Origin: Holothuria scabra
Lineage: Eukaryota; Echinodermata; Holothuroidea; Aspidochirotida; Holothuriidae
Reading direction: 5' to 3'
Length of the DNA stretch: 64,000 nucleotides
NCBI GenBank assembly: GCA_037179385.1
Contig: CM074179.1
Coordinates: 31,935,903-31,999,902 of the forward strand
Shown here piece by piece: positions 56,701-60,084 of this stretch. The position numbers were made by a program, and so were the translations under genes. Under the pieces are notes generated by a model. That model saw only the letters and a list, made by a program, of their open reading frames with translations, ran no database searches and was not told the DNA's origin. Within the stretch, counting starts at the first letter, position 1. Every line of letters begins with the position of its first letter.

Positions 56701-59299
56701 ATAGCCATACTTTCATTCAAGTTAATGATAATTACTTTTACACAGTGCTGCAGTTTGTCATGATAAAGAAAGACAGCTTTATAAGGGAACTATTGCATTT
56801 GTTTGACAGAAAAAACTGAATGCTTTTAAAATTAATGCTTATAAACACAGAATGATAGACAATTAAGAAAAAATGCAATTAATAAGCCTTCTTTACAAGA
56901 AATTTAGGTAACTTGCAGATAGAAAGTTAACTGTTGCTCAAGAATAATTTGTGAACCCAAACTCTTAAAAGTTTAAATGATGCAACTTCAGTTATGTTTT
57001 ATTTGCATAATGTTTTAAGGAATGGAAGTTGTCATTGGTTAGTTAGATGGAGTTTTATGGCCGAGTTTCTAACCTATTGTTTCAAGTCAAGCTGGCTGTG
57101 GCCTTTTTTCCAGTCGTTGCTCACTAGCTTGTTTTCCCTACTGTATTGCTTACGCAGGGCATCACGCACAACGGCTTTGAGAAATTGTCATCTGAATCTC
57201 CAACTTTACTTCATTGTGTCACTATGAACCTTGGGGACAGATGCCATGGCCTAAGTGATATCCATTGTACCGTCAATAAAATCAAGTTATTTGCTTATGC
57301 TGATCATCACACACAATGGCAGTAGGTTCCATTTTTAGAGTCTTTGGTATGACTGGACCTGGGGAATAGAACCCGGGCCTTCCGCATGAGAGGCAGATGC
57401 TCTTACCATCAGACCCAACACATGGTCCTGAAGTTGTCATTGGAGTTTACTGTTGAGACTTATAATGGTTAAGATTTGATAATATGCACTCTCTTCGTAC
57501 ATTTTAAATACAATATATCCTTTGAAGATTTATGTCCATTGTAAAAATCCGTATTTTTAAAGTAGCAATGCGGTCCTGTTGAGTTAAATATTTGTTTTAA
57601 TATAGTTGTATATCATGATGTTTTTGCTTTGAAACAACTTATTTTAGCTGCATCATGACTTTCAATAAAATAGAGAAGGGGGCTACTGTACTGTAGGTGA
57701 TTTTTGGCTTTGATTGAAGTGGGTGGACACAAATAAAAAAAAAGCCTTGTGTGTTTCAGAAATGGTCCCCTGCCTCTTAAAAAGGGAATCAAGCATTTTC
57801 ACAAGTAATAAATGCCAATCTCCGTGCCCATTATGCCCTATGTCTTCCGACCTTGTCTAGCTACTGGCCTGACATTTAAACTTTGTATTGTTGCATAATA
57901 GGTTATCAAGGAAAGGTTTATGTTGAGAAGGATGGGAGAAATGGTTTTATATTATTGTCTCCCCTTATTGGGAATTTTACGTTGCTCACCCTATAGCTTG
58001 TTTCTGTATTATCAGGTAAGGTGCCATCCAAATCTACAGTCAAGGTGGATTTTGGAATCCTCTCAACAAAGTGCCAAATTTGAATAGAAGTTTCACCACA
58101 CGTTGTAGATTTGGTTTCTCTTTCACATAGGAAAATATTTTTTATTAAACTTCTCTCAGCTGATGGTTGCTAATGAGCCTTGCTTTGATAACCCTAGTAT
58201 ATCAAGCATGGTAAAGATGCCACTATATTAAAAGTCCATTATCTGCAGCTTAGGGGGGGGGGGGGGATGGGTAGCTTAGCAGGGGGGATGGGTGCTACAC
58301 AGGGTATGTCAAGTATGGAAATAGCCATACATTAATAACCCAAAGCCTGCAGCCAAGAGAGATTAAAGGGTTGGGCTACTACAAAGAGTATGTAGAGCAT
58401 GGTATAAGCAATTAAAGTAATAATTTAAAACCTGCTGTCAAGAGAAAATAGGGACGGGGGCTATTACATAGAGTACATCAAGCATGGTGGTAGCCATGAT
58501 AGTAATATTCAAAAGTCCACAGCTAAGAGAGAGATTAAACATGGAAGGGCTATCTTTTAAAAGGCTGTGGCAGATAGAAAAACCATAGAAATATTGCTCT
58601 GTGAAATACTGTAGCTGCCTCACTTAGACCCTGTACTGCTATAAACCTTCACTGTTTTAAATGTCACTGCTTGTAACAAGACAACCTCTTTTATCTGTAG
58701 CCAAGTTTCTGCACTCAAGCATATTGTTAAAAACCCCCAAAACAACAAAAAACTGCAACAGTCAAGGGTAGTAGTCGTAGTCCAGCAGAACGTGTGCTGT
58801 TAATGCTCTCTTTTGTACCCTGCCTTGCTGTTAAGTTTGGGAAGATGGTCAACCGACATCTTTATAGCTCTACCATGTTTAGTGGTGTGGTTCTGTATTT
58901 GCATACTATTTTTTTTAGTTTAACAAAAGCCATAATTGAATTTTATGTCTTTATAATAGTTATCATGACATTGCTATTATTACCCCCCCCCCCCCCCAAA
59001 GAAAAAAGAAAGAAAATATTCAACCCCATTGAAAAAGCAACCTTTTATGGGCAATTCTTTAAACATCATAATTTCTTAAATTTGGGGGGAAATCCCATGG
59101 CACAGATATCTTTTACAGCAGTTTATCAGTAGGCTGCAAATTTATGAATACACAAAGAGTTCTTTTGAAATTTTCTTATGAATGCCATTTTTTTTACAAT
59201 TTTGCTATTCTTTCACCCCCTGCAAGGTTGAGTGACCATGAACTTGTTTGGCGGCACGTTGAATGGTGTCTACAGAAAGATCCAGAGCTTACTGTCAAG
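14658..59299 (+). CDS. TGFBRAP1: TGFBRAP1/VPS3-like CORVET subunit, 16 exons, 3' end outside window
   Basis: Sixteen exons with GT-AG borders join without frameshift or stop into 555 codons. Exon spans are 14658-14732, 22363-22415, 25113-25206, 26324-26422, 28372-28401, 29869-29925, 31202-31306, 32315-32449, 33548-33702, 35773-35905, 38470-38565, 40457-40561, 41519-41710, 45761-45954, 48467-48535 and 59227-59299. The order and spacing of conserved blocks follow vertebrate TGFBRAP1 from the first residues (MSVKAFELVPAVER) to a VWRHVEWCLQ-like block near residue 540. Residues of about 25-300 form the CNH domain; the rest is alpha-solenoid, with a Vps39-type domain 1 starting near residue 445. 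By family, the protein is the Rab5-binding VPS3-type subunit of CORVET, tethering early endosomes; the mammalian protein also binds TGF-beta receptors and SMAD4. About 300 C-terminal residues, including the C-terminal Vps39 domain 2 region, are missing because the window ends. Paralogous VPS39 is less likely because the N-terminus and exon 13 fit TGFBRAP1 better. Confidence 0.93.
14921..15772. mobile_element. 852 bp Harbinger-like non-autonomous element
   Basis: Left end AGGCCATGTCACACTAATCC and right end (reverse complement) AGGCCCTGTCACGCTATTCC are inverted repeats; TTA flanks both (14918-14920 and 15773-15775), as for PIF/Harbinger elements. The interior is unusually GC-rich and full of CGGGCAAG/GCAAGTT-type words in both orientations, with no transposase. 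It lies 188 bp inside intron 1. Confidence 0.75.
15981..17825 (-). pseudogene. Broken jockey/CR1-like non-LTR retrotransposon (reverse transcriptase)
   Basis: Read on the minus strand from 17825 to 15981. First comes a linker with KSFWR-like and LPPLKTDDKL words, then the RT domain: KAMGPDCIHPWVLRE, IPEDWK, motif A (FILDFEKAFDTV), motif B (SGVPQGSVLG) and motif C (LFADD). A C-terminal domain follows (LLKELNLLPLTDR, TRRTRLMHD, RTIKDWNRLP). Several frameshifts and stops break it; the order is intact. The 3' end carries a short (GAA)n tail (CTT units at 15984-16004 on +). The endonuclease and ORF1 are absent, so the copy is 5'-truncated. Confidence 0.88.
15984..16004 (-). repeat. (GAA)n tail of the retrotransposon
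   Basis: About seven CTT units on the + strand immediately after the 3' untranslated end of the minus-strand element; short simple repeats are usual 3' tails of this class. Confidence 0.65.
17919..17965. other. Perfect 19 bp stem hairpin
   Basis: TGTAGGCCAAATTTGTTGG is followed after 9 nt by its exact reverse complement. It lies just beyond the truncated 5' end of the retroelement, in intron 1. Confidence 0.8.
18190..18400. repeat. CGATTA-rich, hAT-end-like repeat
   Basis: Starts AGGGCTGTCAGCAATTAGCG and holds many ATTACCGAT/CGATTA words. A second CGAT-rich zone at 20125-20262 has the opposite look (GATCGGTCGAACACTA). They could be ends of one decayed element, but no matching TIR or target duplication is visible. 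Confidence 0.4.
18451..18690. mobile_element. 240 bp MITE with CAGGCTT ends
   Basis: Starts CAGGCTTTGA and ends TTGAAGCCTG. Both subterminal zones have GGACAAGTAA and CCCGA words. Flanks are not clearly duplicated. Confidence 0.5.
18691..19389. other. Intron 1 sequence, nothing recognised
   Basis: AT-rich, with no repeat or open frame I could identify. Confidence 0.4.
19390..19692 (-). mobile_element. tRNA-Ser/Leu-type SINE
   Basis: On the minus strand the head (19692 to 19600) has an A-box-like GCCGAGTGGATAAAGGC and, after a long variable region, a B box AGTTCGATTCC, as in class II tRNAs. A unique body of about 200 nt follows. The head is not a working tRNA gene: no clean acceptor stem pairs. 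Confidence 0.65.
20263..21090. other. Intron 1 sequence, nothing recognised
   Basis: AT-rich, no supported feature. Confidence 0.4.
21093..21185 (+). mobile_element. tRNA-derived SINE, 3' fragment
   Basis: GTGAGCCCAAACTGGA, then GACCCATAGAACTCCACC: the 3' part of the (CTAA)-tailed SINE family described at 38046-38288, plus orientation. Confidence 0.55.
21817..22119 (+). mobile_element. TTAA-MITE copy 2 (complete)
   Basis: A 303 bp element from AGGCCCAGTTCTCTCACCCC to GGGTGAGAGGTTTGGCCCT, with about 25 bp inverted ends and TTAA on each side (21813-21816, 22120-22123). TTAA is the piggyBac-type target, but no transposase is present. The shared interior includes CCCCTCCCACAATTGTCTGA and TTTGAATTAGCTGTCAATCA. 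Seven copies of this family lie in the window. Confidence 0.8.
22363..22415 (+). CDS. TGFBRAP1: TGFBRAP1 exon 2
   Basis: Encodes residues 26-42 plus two bases of Cys43, with the motif IECIECSGKNLYIGTSD, the first strand of the CNH propeller. Acceptor ttgcag, donor gtaagc. The codon for Cys43 is split TG|C with exon 3. Intron 1 upstream is 7.6 kb. Confidence 0.93.
22711..22925 (+). mobile_element. TTAA-MITE copy 3 (right end missing)
   Basis: AAGGCCAAATCCTTTCACCC to about GCTGTGCCAATTGGGAAT, the left three quarters of the family. Confidence 0.65.
23440..23545 (-). repeat. SINE-like ATGCCCAC core repeat, copy 3
   Basis: Reverse complement reads GGTTGTAAAATATGCCCACA, then GTATTTCCTGCCTGTAGTAA and AGGCAACTAAAGGGAAGG, as in the 9 and 10 kb copies. 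Confidence 0.6.
23612..23952. repeat. Degenerate tandem repeat, about 35 bp unit
   Basis: About ten poorly conserved units built around GGGAAA, TTGTCC/TTGCCT and TTTCT-TGAGAAA words. Unit length varies. Confidence 0.5.
23953..24323. mobile_element. 371 bp TIR element with GGTTGTCC subterminal motifs
   Basis: Left end CAGGCCTCGATTTTCAG and right end (reverse complement) CAGGGATCCATTTTCGC are inverted repeats. CTATG occurs directly on both flanks (23948-23952, 24324-24328). GGTTGTCC and its complement recur near both ends. Confidence 0.6.
24324..25112. other. Intron 2 sequence, nothing recognised
   Basis: No repeat family recognised; a splice-acceptor-like site at 24930 is followed by a stop in the needed frame. 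Confidence 0.4.
25113..25206 (+). CDS. TGFBRAP1: TGFBRAP1 exon 3
   Basis: Starts after ttttttccag and ends before gtgagt. One base completes Cys43, then 31 codons follow (FVIHYLMEE... ending KHLAL). The stretch matches the less conserved CFVYHFLLEE-type segment of the family. This exon was found by the phase demand of its neighbours: without it exons 2 and 4 cannot be joined in frame. Confidence 0.88.
25207..26323. other. Intron 3
   Basis: Nothing recognised apart from two GGCCCAAAATGCC/GCTCCGCCC patches. Confidence 0.4.
26324..26422 (+). CDS. TGFBRAP1: TGFBRAP1 exon 4
   Basis: Encodes residues 75-107, including RKPIRQLKAASAL and LVLCDNVLSLLNMFNLE, the best conserved block of the CNH domain in TGFBRAP1 and VPS39 proteins. 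Acceptor tttacag, donor gtaatt, phase 0 at both ends. Confidence 0.95.
26572..26867 (-). mobile_element. TTAA-MITE copy 4 (inverted, complete)
   Basis: TTAA flanks 26568-26571 and 26868-26871. Starts AGGGCCAAACCTCTCACCCC and ends in the reverse of the AGGCCCAGTT end (AGAGAACTGCACCT). Confidence 0.8.
26872..28112. other. Rest of intron 4
   Basis: A TCTG/TGTG-rich simple tract lies at about 27715-27805. Otherwise nothing recognised. Confidence 0.4.
28115..28268 (+). mobile_element. tRNA-derived SINE, 5'-truncated, (CTAA)n tail
   Basis: Body blocks AAGCCAGTGAGCCACAACTG and GGGCCATAAAACTCCACTTA, followed by CTAACTAACTAGCTAGCTAAC. Head missing. Confidence 0.75.
28372..28401 (+). CDS. TGFBRAP1: TGFBRAP1 exon 5 (30-nt microexon)
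   Basis: Only ten codons (PILSGAKAKG) between a cacttttag acceptor and a perfect gtaagt donor. The residues align with the PVPSGARIKG-type segment that directly follows the NLE motif in the family, so the exon is real despite its size. It is phase 0 on both sides and could be skipped without breaking the frame. Confidence 0.88.
28402..29599. other. Intron 5, left part
   Basis: Nothing recognised; a G-rich patch (GGGGGAGGGGGGTAA) lies at about 29344. Confidence 0.4.
29600..29745 (+). mobile_element. tRNA-derived SINE, 5'-truncated
   Basis: TTGGTACTCAGCGTAAGC, then CAAGCCAGTGAACCACAACT and GGGCCATAAAATTCCATC with a CTAACTAA tail. Confidence 0.75.
29869..29925 (+). CDS. TGFBRAP1: TGFBRAP1 exon 6
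   Basis: Encodes residues 118-136 (ITSFTVNDNPRHGDAFSIE), matching the family's variable loop ending with the D-F-V/I-E block. Acceptor ttttgccag, donor gtgagt, phase 0 on both sides. Confidence 0.9.
29926..31201. other. Intron 6
   Basis: Nothing recognised. Confidence 0.4.
31202..31306 (+). CDS. TGFBRAP1: TGFBRAP1 exon 7
   Basis: Encodes residues 137-171 (IAACAKKRAVQVYVVTEDK... ending LPMNL), a CNH propeller blade with the KKR-x-VQV-Y pattern. Acceptor ctccttcag, donor gtaagt, phase 0. Confidence 0.93.
31307..32314. other. Intron 7
   Basis: Nothing recognised; the 64-codon open frame at 31789 shows no domain. Confidence 0.4.
32315..32449 (+). CDS. TGFBRAP1: TGFBRAP1 exon 8
   Basis: Encodes residues 172-216 (AVDGFCMCVAMETQYILVNY, then a DLYP motif and a PFVKRIGK end). 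These match the AVDG, TQYII and PIVKRIGR landmarks of the family's CNH domain. Acceptor ctttcag, donor gtaaag, phase 0. Confidence 0.94.
32919..32962 (+). mobile_element. tRNA-derived SINE, short 3' fragment
   Basis: GTTGGAAACTGGGCTGTTAA then ACTCCATCTAAATAACTAACTAAC; only the tail region. Confidence 0.6.
33160..33254 (-). mobile_element. tRNA-derived SINE, inverted fragment
   Basis: GGATGGAGTTTTACAGCCCA, then TTTCCAGTTGTGGCTCACTG. Minus-strand 3' part of the family; the tRNA head is missing. Confidence 0.7.
33548..33702 (+). CDS. TGFBRAP1: TGFBRAP1 exon 9
   Basis: Encodes residues 217-267 plus two bases of Ser268 (EFVLPGPGIGVFVTSAAISE, then a KWAEDV block and FSYPYIVGMDSEFLTIH). Acceptor cttttcag, donor gttagt. 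Strongly conserved last blades of the CNH domain. An open frame continues into both introns, so the splice borders rest on family alignment and the AG|T/C phase. Confidence 0.95.
34044..34153. mobile_element. 110 bp palindromic MITE
   Basis: GGGGCCCATTCCACAAAGAG at the left pairs with the reverse complement at the right (CTCTTTGTGGAACAGGCCCC). The arms extend to CTTAAGTTTG/CAAACTTAAG around a short centre. No clear target duplication. Confidence 0.75.
34154..35430. other. Intron 9 sequence, nothing recognised
   Basis: AT-rich, no supported feature. Confidence 0.4.
35440..35650. repeat. Region of short inverted CACACTCC/GGTGTGA motifs
   Basis: TCACACTCCTTGGAACATTA is followed by AAGGAGTATATTAGGTGTGA, an imperfect hairpin. 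Further GTGTGA/TCACAC words to 35640 suggest a decayed MITE. Confidence 0.4.
35773..35905 (+). CDS. TGFBRAP1: TGFBRAP1 exon 10
   Basis: Completes Ser268 and encodes residues 269-312, with LDQKQKQTIPFQNG, DFEGKIFVAS and LIPLPVEKQ, the end of the CNH domain. Acceptor cttcacag, donor gtagga. Confidence 0.95.
36475..38047 (+). mobile_element. Pearl/Helentron-like element A1 (intron 10)
   Basis: Opens with GATTCCTTGCC, 7 nt, then its exact complement GGCAAGGAATC. A (GT)n run follows, then nine tandem units of about 156 bp. At the 3' end GGCAAGGAATC appears again (38013-38023), followed by a hairpin AAGCC-TTTT-GGCTT and TCTGGTTA. This layout (subterminal inverted repeats, microsatellite, tandem core, 3' hairpin, insertion in T-runs) is that of Helentron-associated DINE/HINE elements and of the bivalve pearl family. 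No Rep/helicase coding. Eight of nine units carry an exact AGGTCAAAGGTCA. Confidence 0.72.
36550..37945 (+). repeat. 156 bp tandem array, 9 units, core of A1
   Basis: The landmark GAGGTCAAAGG occurs at 36652, 36808, 36964, 37120, 37275 and on to 37899, about every 156 nt; the sixth unit is mutated. Each unit also holds CTTGGTATATAGATTTGTCA and GTTGAGAGGAAGAA. Confidence 0.9.
38046..38288 (-). mobile_element. tRNA-derived SINE, near full length
   Basis: On the minus strand it starts with a tRNA-like head: A box TGGTCTAACGGTAGAGCA and B box GGGTGCGATTCCC. A body with ACTGCCGTTCTGCATGATG-type and GTGAGCCACAACTGGAAA blocks follows, ending GGGCCATACAACTCCACCTAA at the 3' end. It abuts the 3' terminus of element A1. 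Best representative of a family with about ten copies here; tails are (CTAA)n. Confidence 0.82.
38470..38565 (+). CDS. TGFBRAP1: TGFBRAP1 exon 11
   Basis: Encodes residues 313-344 (VQALLADKQVEEALTLAKNF then a KDKFQK end). This is the first helical hairpin after the propeller, matching the QIQDLLASRRVEEALVLAK-type segment. Acceptor ctctcag, donor gtgact (weaker than its neighbours), phase 0. Confidence 0.93.
39040..40298 (+). mobile_element. Pearl/Helentron-like element A2 (intron 11)
   Basis: 5' arm GGTTCCTTGCGGTAGCAAAGGAACC forms a hairpin; (GT)n follows, then about four diverged tandem units. After a unique 700 bp right part the 3' end has CAAGGAACC (40268-40276), hairpin GCCC-ATT-GGGC and CTCTTGTTA. 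The right part is closely similar to 51850-52570 (A3). It ends 159 nt before exon 12. Confidence 0.72.
40457..40561 (+). CDS. TGFBRAP1: TGFBRAP1 exon 12
   Basis: Encodes residues 345-379 (MFMHIQQQGGFIKFGEHQ then a TEAKELFKGGKLDVRE end). The GFI-x-F...EAKELF-x-G-x-LD-x-RE pattern is diagnostic of the family. Acceptor ctttcag, donor gtaagt, phase 0. Confidence 0.95.
40562..41518. other. Intron 12
   Basis: Nothing recognised. Confidence 0.4.
41519..41710 (+). CDS. TGFBRAP1: TGFBRAP1 exon 13
   Basis: Encodes residues 380-443: LICLFPNLLPPSSDFTRA, then HDYADINQIVQG and an FLLDYLEEVRGSE end. These match the ISLYPFLLPTSSSFTR and HEYADLNQLTQG landmarks. Acceptor cttttcag, donor gtgagt, phase 0. A SINE begins almost directly after the donor. 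Confidence 0.95.
41713..41945 (-). mobile_element. tRNA-derived SINE, near full length
   Basis: GGTTAGATGAGGATTAATGG at left to the tRNA-like head at right (CAGGAGTCAAAAAAATGATC, then ATGCTCTTATCACTTGACCA). Starts 2 nt after the donor of exon 13, so it replaced most of the normal intron start. Confidence 0.75.
42281..44040 (+). repeat. 20 bp minisatellite, 88 units
   Basis: Unit ACAAGTGAGTTTAGTAATGC, with the main variant TAGTCATGC. All 88 units are exactly 20 bp: rows of 60 nt stay in register from end to end. Rarer variants (ACAAAAGAG, ACGAGTGAG, AGTTCAGTC) recur in blocks at 43021, 43221, 43361 and 43701, showing higher-order block duplication. Stops in all frames, so non-coding. Lies in intron 13. 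Confidence 0.97.
44041..45250. other. Intron 13 sequence right of minisatellite
   Basis: No recognised repeat; includes a small inverted ATCTCAATACAT/ATGTATTGAGAT hairpin at 44349-44376. Confidence 0.45.
45255..45520 (+). repeat. Interspersed repeat, copy 1 (pair with 55425-55680)
   Basis: GGTGCACAATATTGTGTACC to GCTGCTCTAGT. Collinear and about 85-90% alike by eye with 55432-55677, including GAAATGCATCAGGATATTA and ACTTTGTCTCCTTAACATCC. Confidence 0.8.
45761..45954 (+). CDS. TGFBRAP1: TGFBRAP1 exon 14
   Basis: Encodes residues 444-507 plus two bases of Arg508 (EIDTGLLKLYASSNPKKLNE, SENYCALLDS, YHAQGILYRIHGDYEKALNM). The EID-T-LLKLYA start and YHAQGILY-x-x-x-G-x-x-x-x-AL block are typical of Vps39 domain 1. 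Acceptor attttcag, donor gtaaga. A G-rich tract follows the donor within 25 nt. Confidence 0.95.
45978..45995 (+). promoter_or_regulatory. G-quadruplex-type tract downstream of exon 14 donor
   Basis: Four G runs (GGG, GGG, GGGG, GGG) with loops of 3, 1 and 1 nt once the CAT spacer is counted, on the sense strand 23 nt after the exon 14 splice donor; further purine-rich runs extend to about 46080. Confidence 0.45.
46130..47305. other. Intron 14 sequence, nothing recognised
   Basis: AT-rich, no supported feature. Confidence 0.4.
47310..47475 (-). mobile_element. tRNA-derived SINE, head-truncated
   Basis: GGCCTTTTTTCGACTTGTG, then CACTGGCTTGTTTTACCTAT, ATAGCAGTAGGTTC. Old copy, minus orientation. 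Confidence 0.65.
48076..48260. mobile_element. 185 bp hAT-like MITE with 8 bp target duplication
   Basis: Starts CAGTGCTGTAACAAGTCA and ends ATTACGACACTG (inverted). Flanking 8-mers ATCTCTAC and ATCTCTGC match at 7 of 8. Subterminal GTGACTTGAGTCACT and ACTCAAGTCAC words repeat in both orientations. Confidence 0.8.
48467..48535 (+). CDS. TGFBRAP1: TGFBRAP1 exon 15
   Basis: Completes Arg508, encodes 22 residues (IQDEELKDSSFPGLEYIIQF, then LA) and two bases of Lys531. Acceptor cttttgcag, donor gtaagt. It fits the V-N-G-D-x-x-D-S...YIVDFL-type segment of the family, and phases agree on both sides. Confidence 0.9.
49163..49453 (+). mobile_element. TTAA-MITE copy 5 (complete)
   Basis: AGGCCCAGTTCTCTCACCCC to AGAGGTTTGGCCCT, TTAA at 49454-49457. 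Tandem with the next copy. Confidence 0.78.
49458..49715 (+). mobile_element. TTAA-MITE copy 6 (right end lost)
   Basis: AGACCAAAATTTATCATCTG then ACAGTACCAATTCTCCTACC, directly after the TTAA of copy 5; fades after AGAGCTGTGTGCAC. Confidence 0.68.
50562..50775 (+). mobile_element. tRNA-derived SINE, plus orientation
   Basis: Head CACTGGTTAGAGCATCTGCC, then GTGCTTGGTACTCGGC, CAGTGAGCCACAACTGGGAA and GGGCCGTAAAACGCTGCA. The B-box region is decayed. Confidence 0.7.
50808..51021 (+). mobile_element. TTAA-MITE copy 7, left part (split by A3)
   Basis: GTGGTTCCAATTTTCCCAAC to CAGCACTCTGCCTTTTTTT. The right part resumes at 52571 after element A3. Confidence 0.7.
51022..52570 (+). mobile_element. 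Pearl/Helentron-like element A3, nested in a MITE
   Basis: GGTTCCTTGGAGTAGCAAAGAAACC at left, (GT)n, about five tandem units of 140-150 bp, and a 700 bp right part collinear with A2. The 3' end has CAAGGGACC, hairpin GCCC-ATT-GGGC and CTCTTG. Inserted in the T-run of TTAA-MITE copy 7, which fixes both ends to within a few bases. Confidence 0.75.
52571..52660 (+). mobile_element. TTAA-MITE copy 7, right part
   Basis: TAGCTGTGCCAATTCAGAATTTTGAT-like sequence (first block at 52597), then TTGAAGTTTGGTGTGACTGA: the family's right third continuing after A3. Confidence 0.65.
52661..53770. other. Intron 15 sequence, nothing recognised
   Basis: No repeat or gene recognised. Confidence 0.4.
53770..53838 (+). 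repeat. Degenerate TTAGGG (telomere-type) tract
   Basis: GGATTAGGGTTATAATTAGA, then TAGGGTTAGGTTTAGGGGTTAGGGTTAGG-like units (about seven). Weaker TAGGGTATAG words appear at 54450-54480 and 54735-54760. Confidence 0.75.
53839..54480. other. Intron 15 sequence, nothing recognised
   Basis: No repeat or gene recognised. Confidence 0.4.
54482..54725 (-). mobile_element. tRNA-derived SINE, near full length
   Basis: CAGATGGAGTTGTACAGCCC at left; head at right with B-box region GGGAATAGAACCC and A-box region GCTCTTACCGTTAGACCA. Confidence 0.8.
55425..55680 (+). repeat. Interspersed repeat, copy 2
   Basis: Direct partner of 45255-45520. Confidence 0.8.
55740..57030. other. Intron 15 sequence, nothing recognised
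   Basis: Apart from a G-rich patch at about 56018-56040 I see no feature. Confidence 0.4.
57037..57418 (-). mobile_element. tRNA-derived SINE interrupted by a 115 bp insertion
   Basis: The 3' part (57037-57175) and the tRNA-like head (57295-57418) are separated by about 115 bp of unrelated sequence (57178-57292). The GCTTA(C/T)GC...CATCAC block occurs on both sides of it, as if duplicated. Confidence 0.75.
57425..58190. other. Intron 15 sequence, nothing recognised
   Basis: AT-rich, no supported feature. Confidence 0.4.
58195..58560 (+). repeat. Degenerate tandem repeat, 4 units of about 85-105 bp
   Basis: Landmarks TCAAGCATGG-type at 58201, 58308, 58392 and 58475, each followed by an AATA...GC(A/T)G(C/T)(C/T)AAGAGA block and a GGGCTA block. 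Unit 1 holds a long G run (58254-58266). Confidence 0.65.
58983..58998 (+). repeat. Poly-C run
   Basis: About 16 C in a row; likely length-variable. Confidence 0.8.
59227..59299 (+). CDS. TGFBRAP1: TGFBRAP1 exon 16 (last exon in window)
   Basis: Completes Lys531 and encodes residues 532-555 (LSDHELVWRHVEWCLQKDPE then LTVK), matching the family's ELVW...W-x-LQK segment. Acceptor ccctgcaag, donor gtaagg. I read the remaining 4.7 kb to the right edge and found no following exon; the expected next residues (family FTKRP-like) must lie beyond the window. Confidence 0.91.
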
Positions 59300-59460
59300 G
59301 TAAGGTTCTAACTTTGTAGTGTGCCTGTAGAGTGAACCACAAGCATAATTTTGTGGTAAAATTTGTTTAGCTAAATTATTGCAAATCATGTAATTTGCCC
59401 TTTTCCACAAGCAAAACCTAAAAGTAGTACCCCAGCAACTGTAGTGTAGGTAGCTGAGAA

Positions 59461-59650
59461 CAGTGGCGTAACCAGGATTGTTTCATGGGGGGTTGGGGGG
59501 TTGGTGTGATGAGGGAGTTGGGGGCACAACATGGGGGAACAGTCTAAGGATAGAGAGAAAAAAGCACCATTTTAGGTGTTTTTTGCATTGCAAGGTTGGG
59601 TCATGGGGGGTGGCATTATGGGGAGATCATGGGGGAGGGCTACTCCACTG
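59461..59650. mobile_element. 190 bp hAT-like MITE with perfect 8 bp target duplication
   Basis: Starts CAGTGGCGTAACC and ends (reverse complement) CAGTGGAGTAGCC. GCTGAGAA flanks both sides exactly (59453-59460, 59651-59658). G-rich interior. Lies 161 nt after exon 16. Confidence 0.88.
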
Positions 59651-60084
59651 GCTGAGAAGCAGCTGATGACCCACATGTGACTGTTTCACTGGAACACCTC
59701 TGACTTTTGTCTGGCAATTGGCATGGCTTACCAATTGTGATGTCAGGTGCAAGTACTCAATAGAATATGAGGACTTGATATGTGCAGAATCTTTTAGCAT
59801 CAACCATATAAACCAGCGACCAAACCCAATTGCTGAACAGATACTTAATATGTTGATAGATTTGAGTAGTCCTTTGTTGGTTATGACAAAAATGGTAGCA
59901 TATGCTCATATTAATATTTAAAAGTTTCATAGTCCCTTGACTTTTAGTAAAACCGCAAGCAAAAGATGCAGTCTTGATTATGTTGGTCACATGGTATCTT
60001 GCTGAAGGGGGCCATTTAAGGTAAATATTGCGTTAAAAATGCGTAAACATAGCCCAAAGAAAATACCTTAATTAAGTCATTTTT

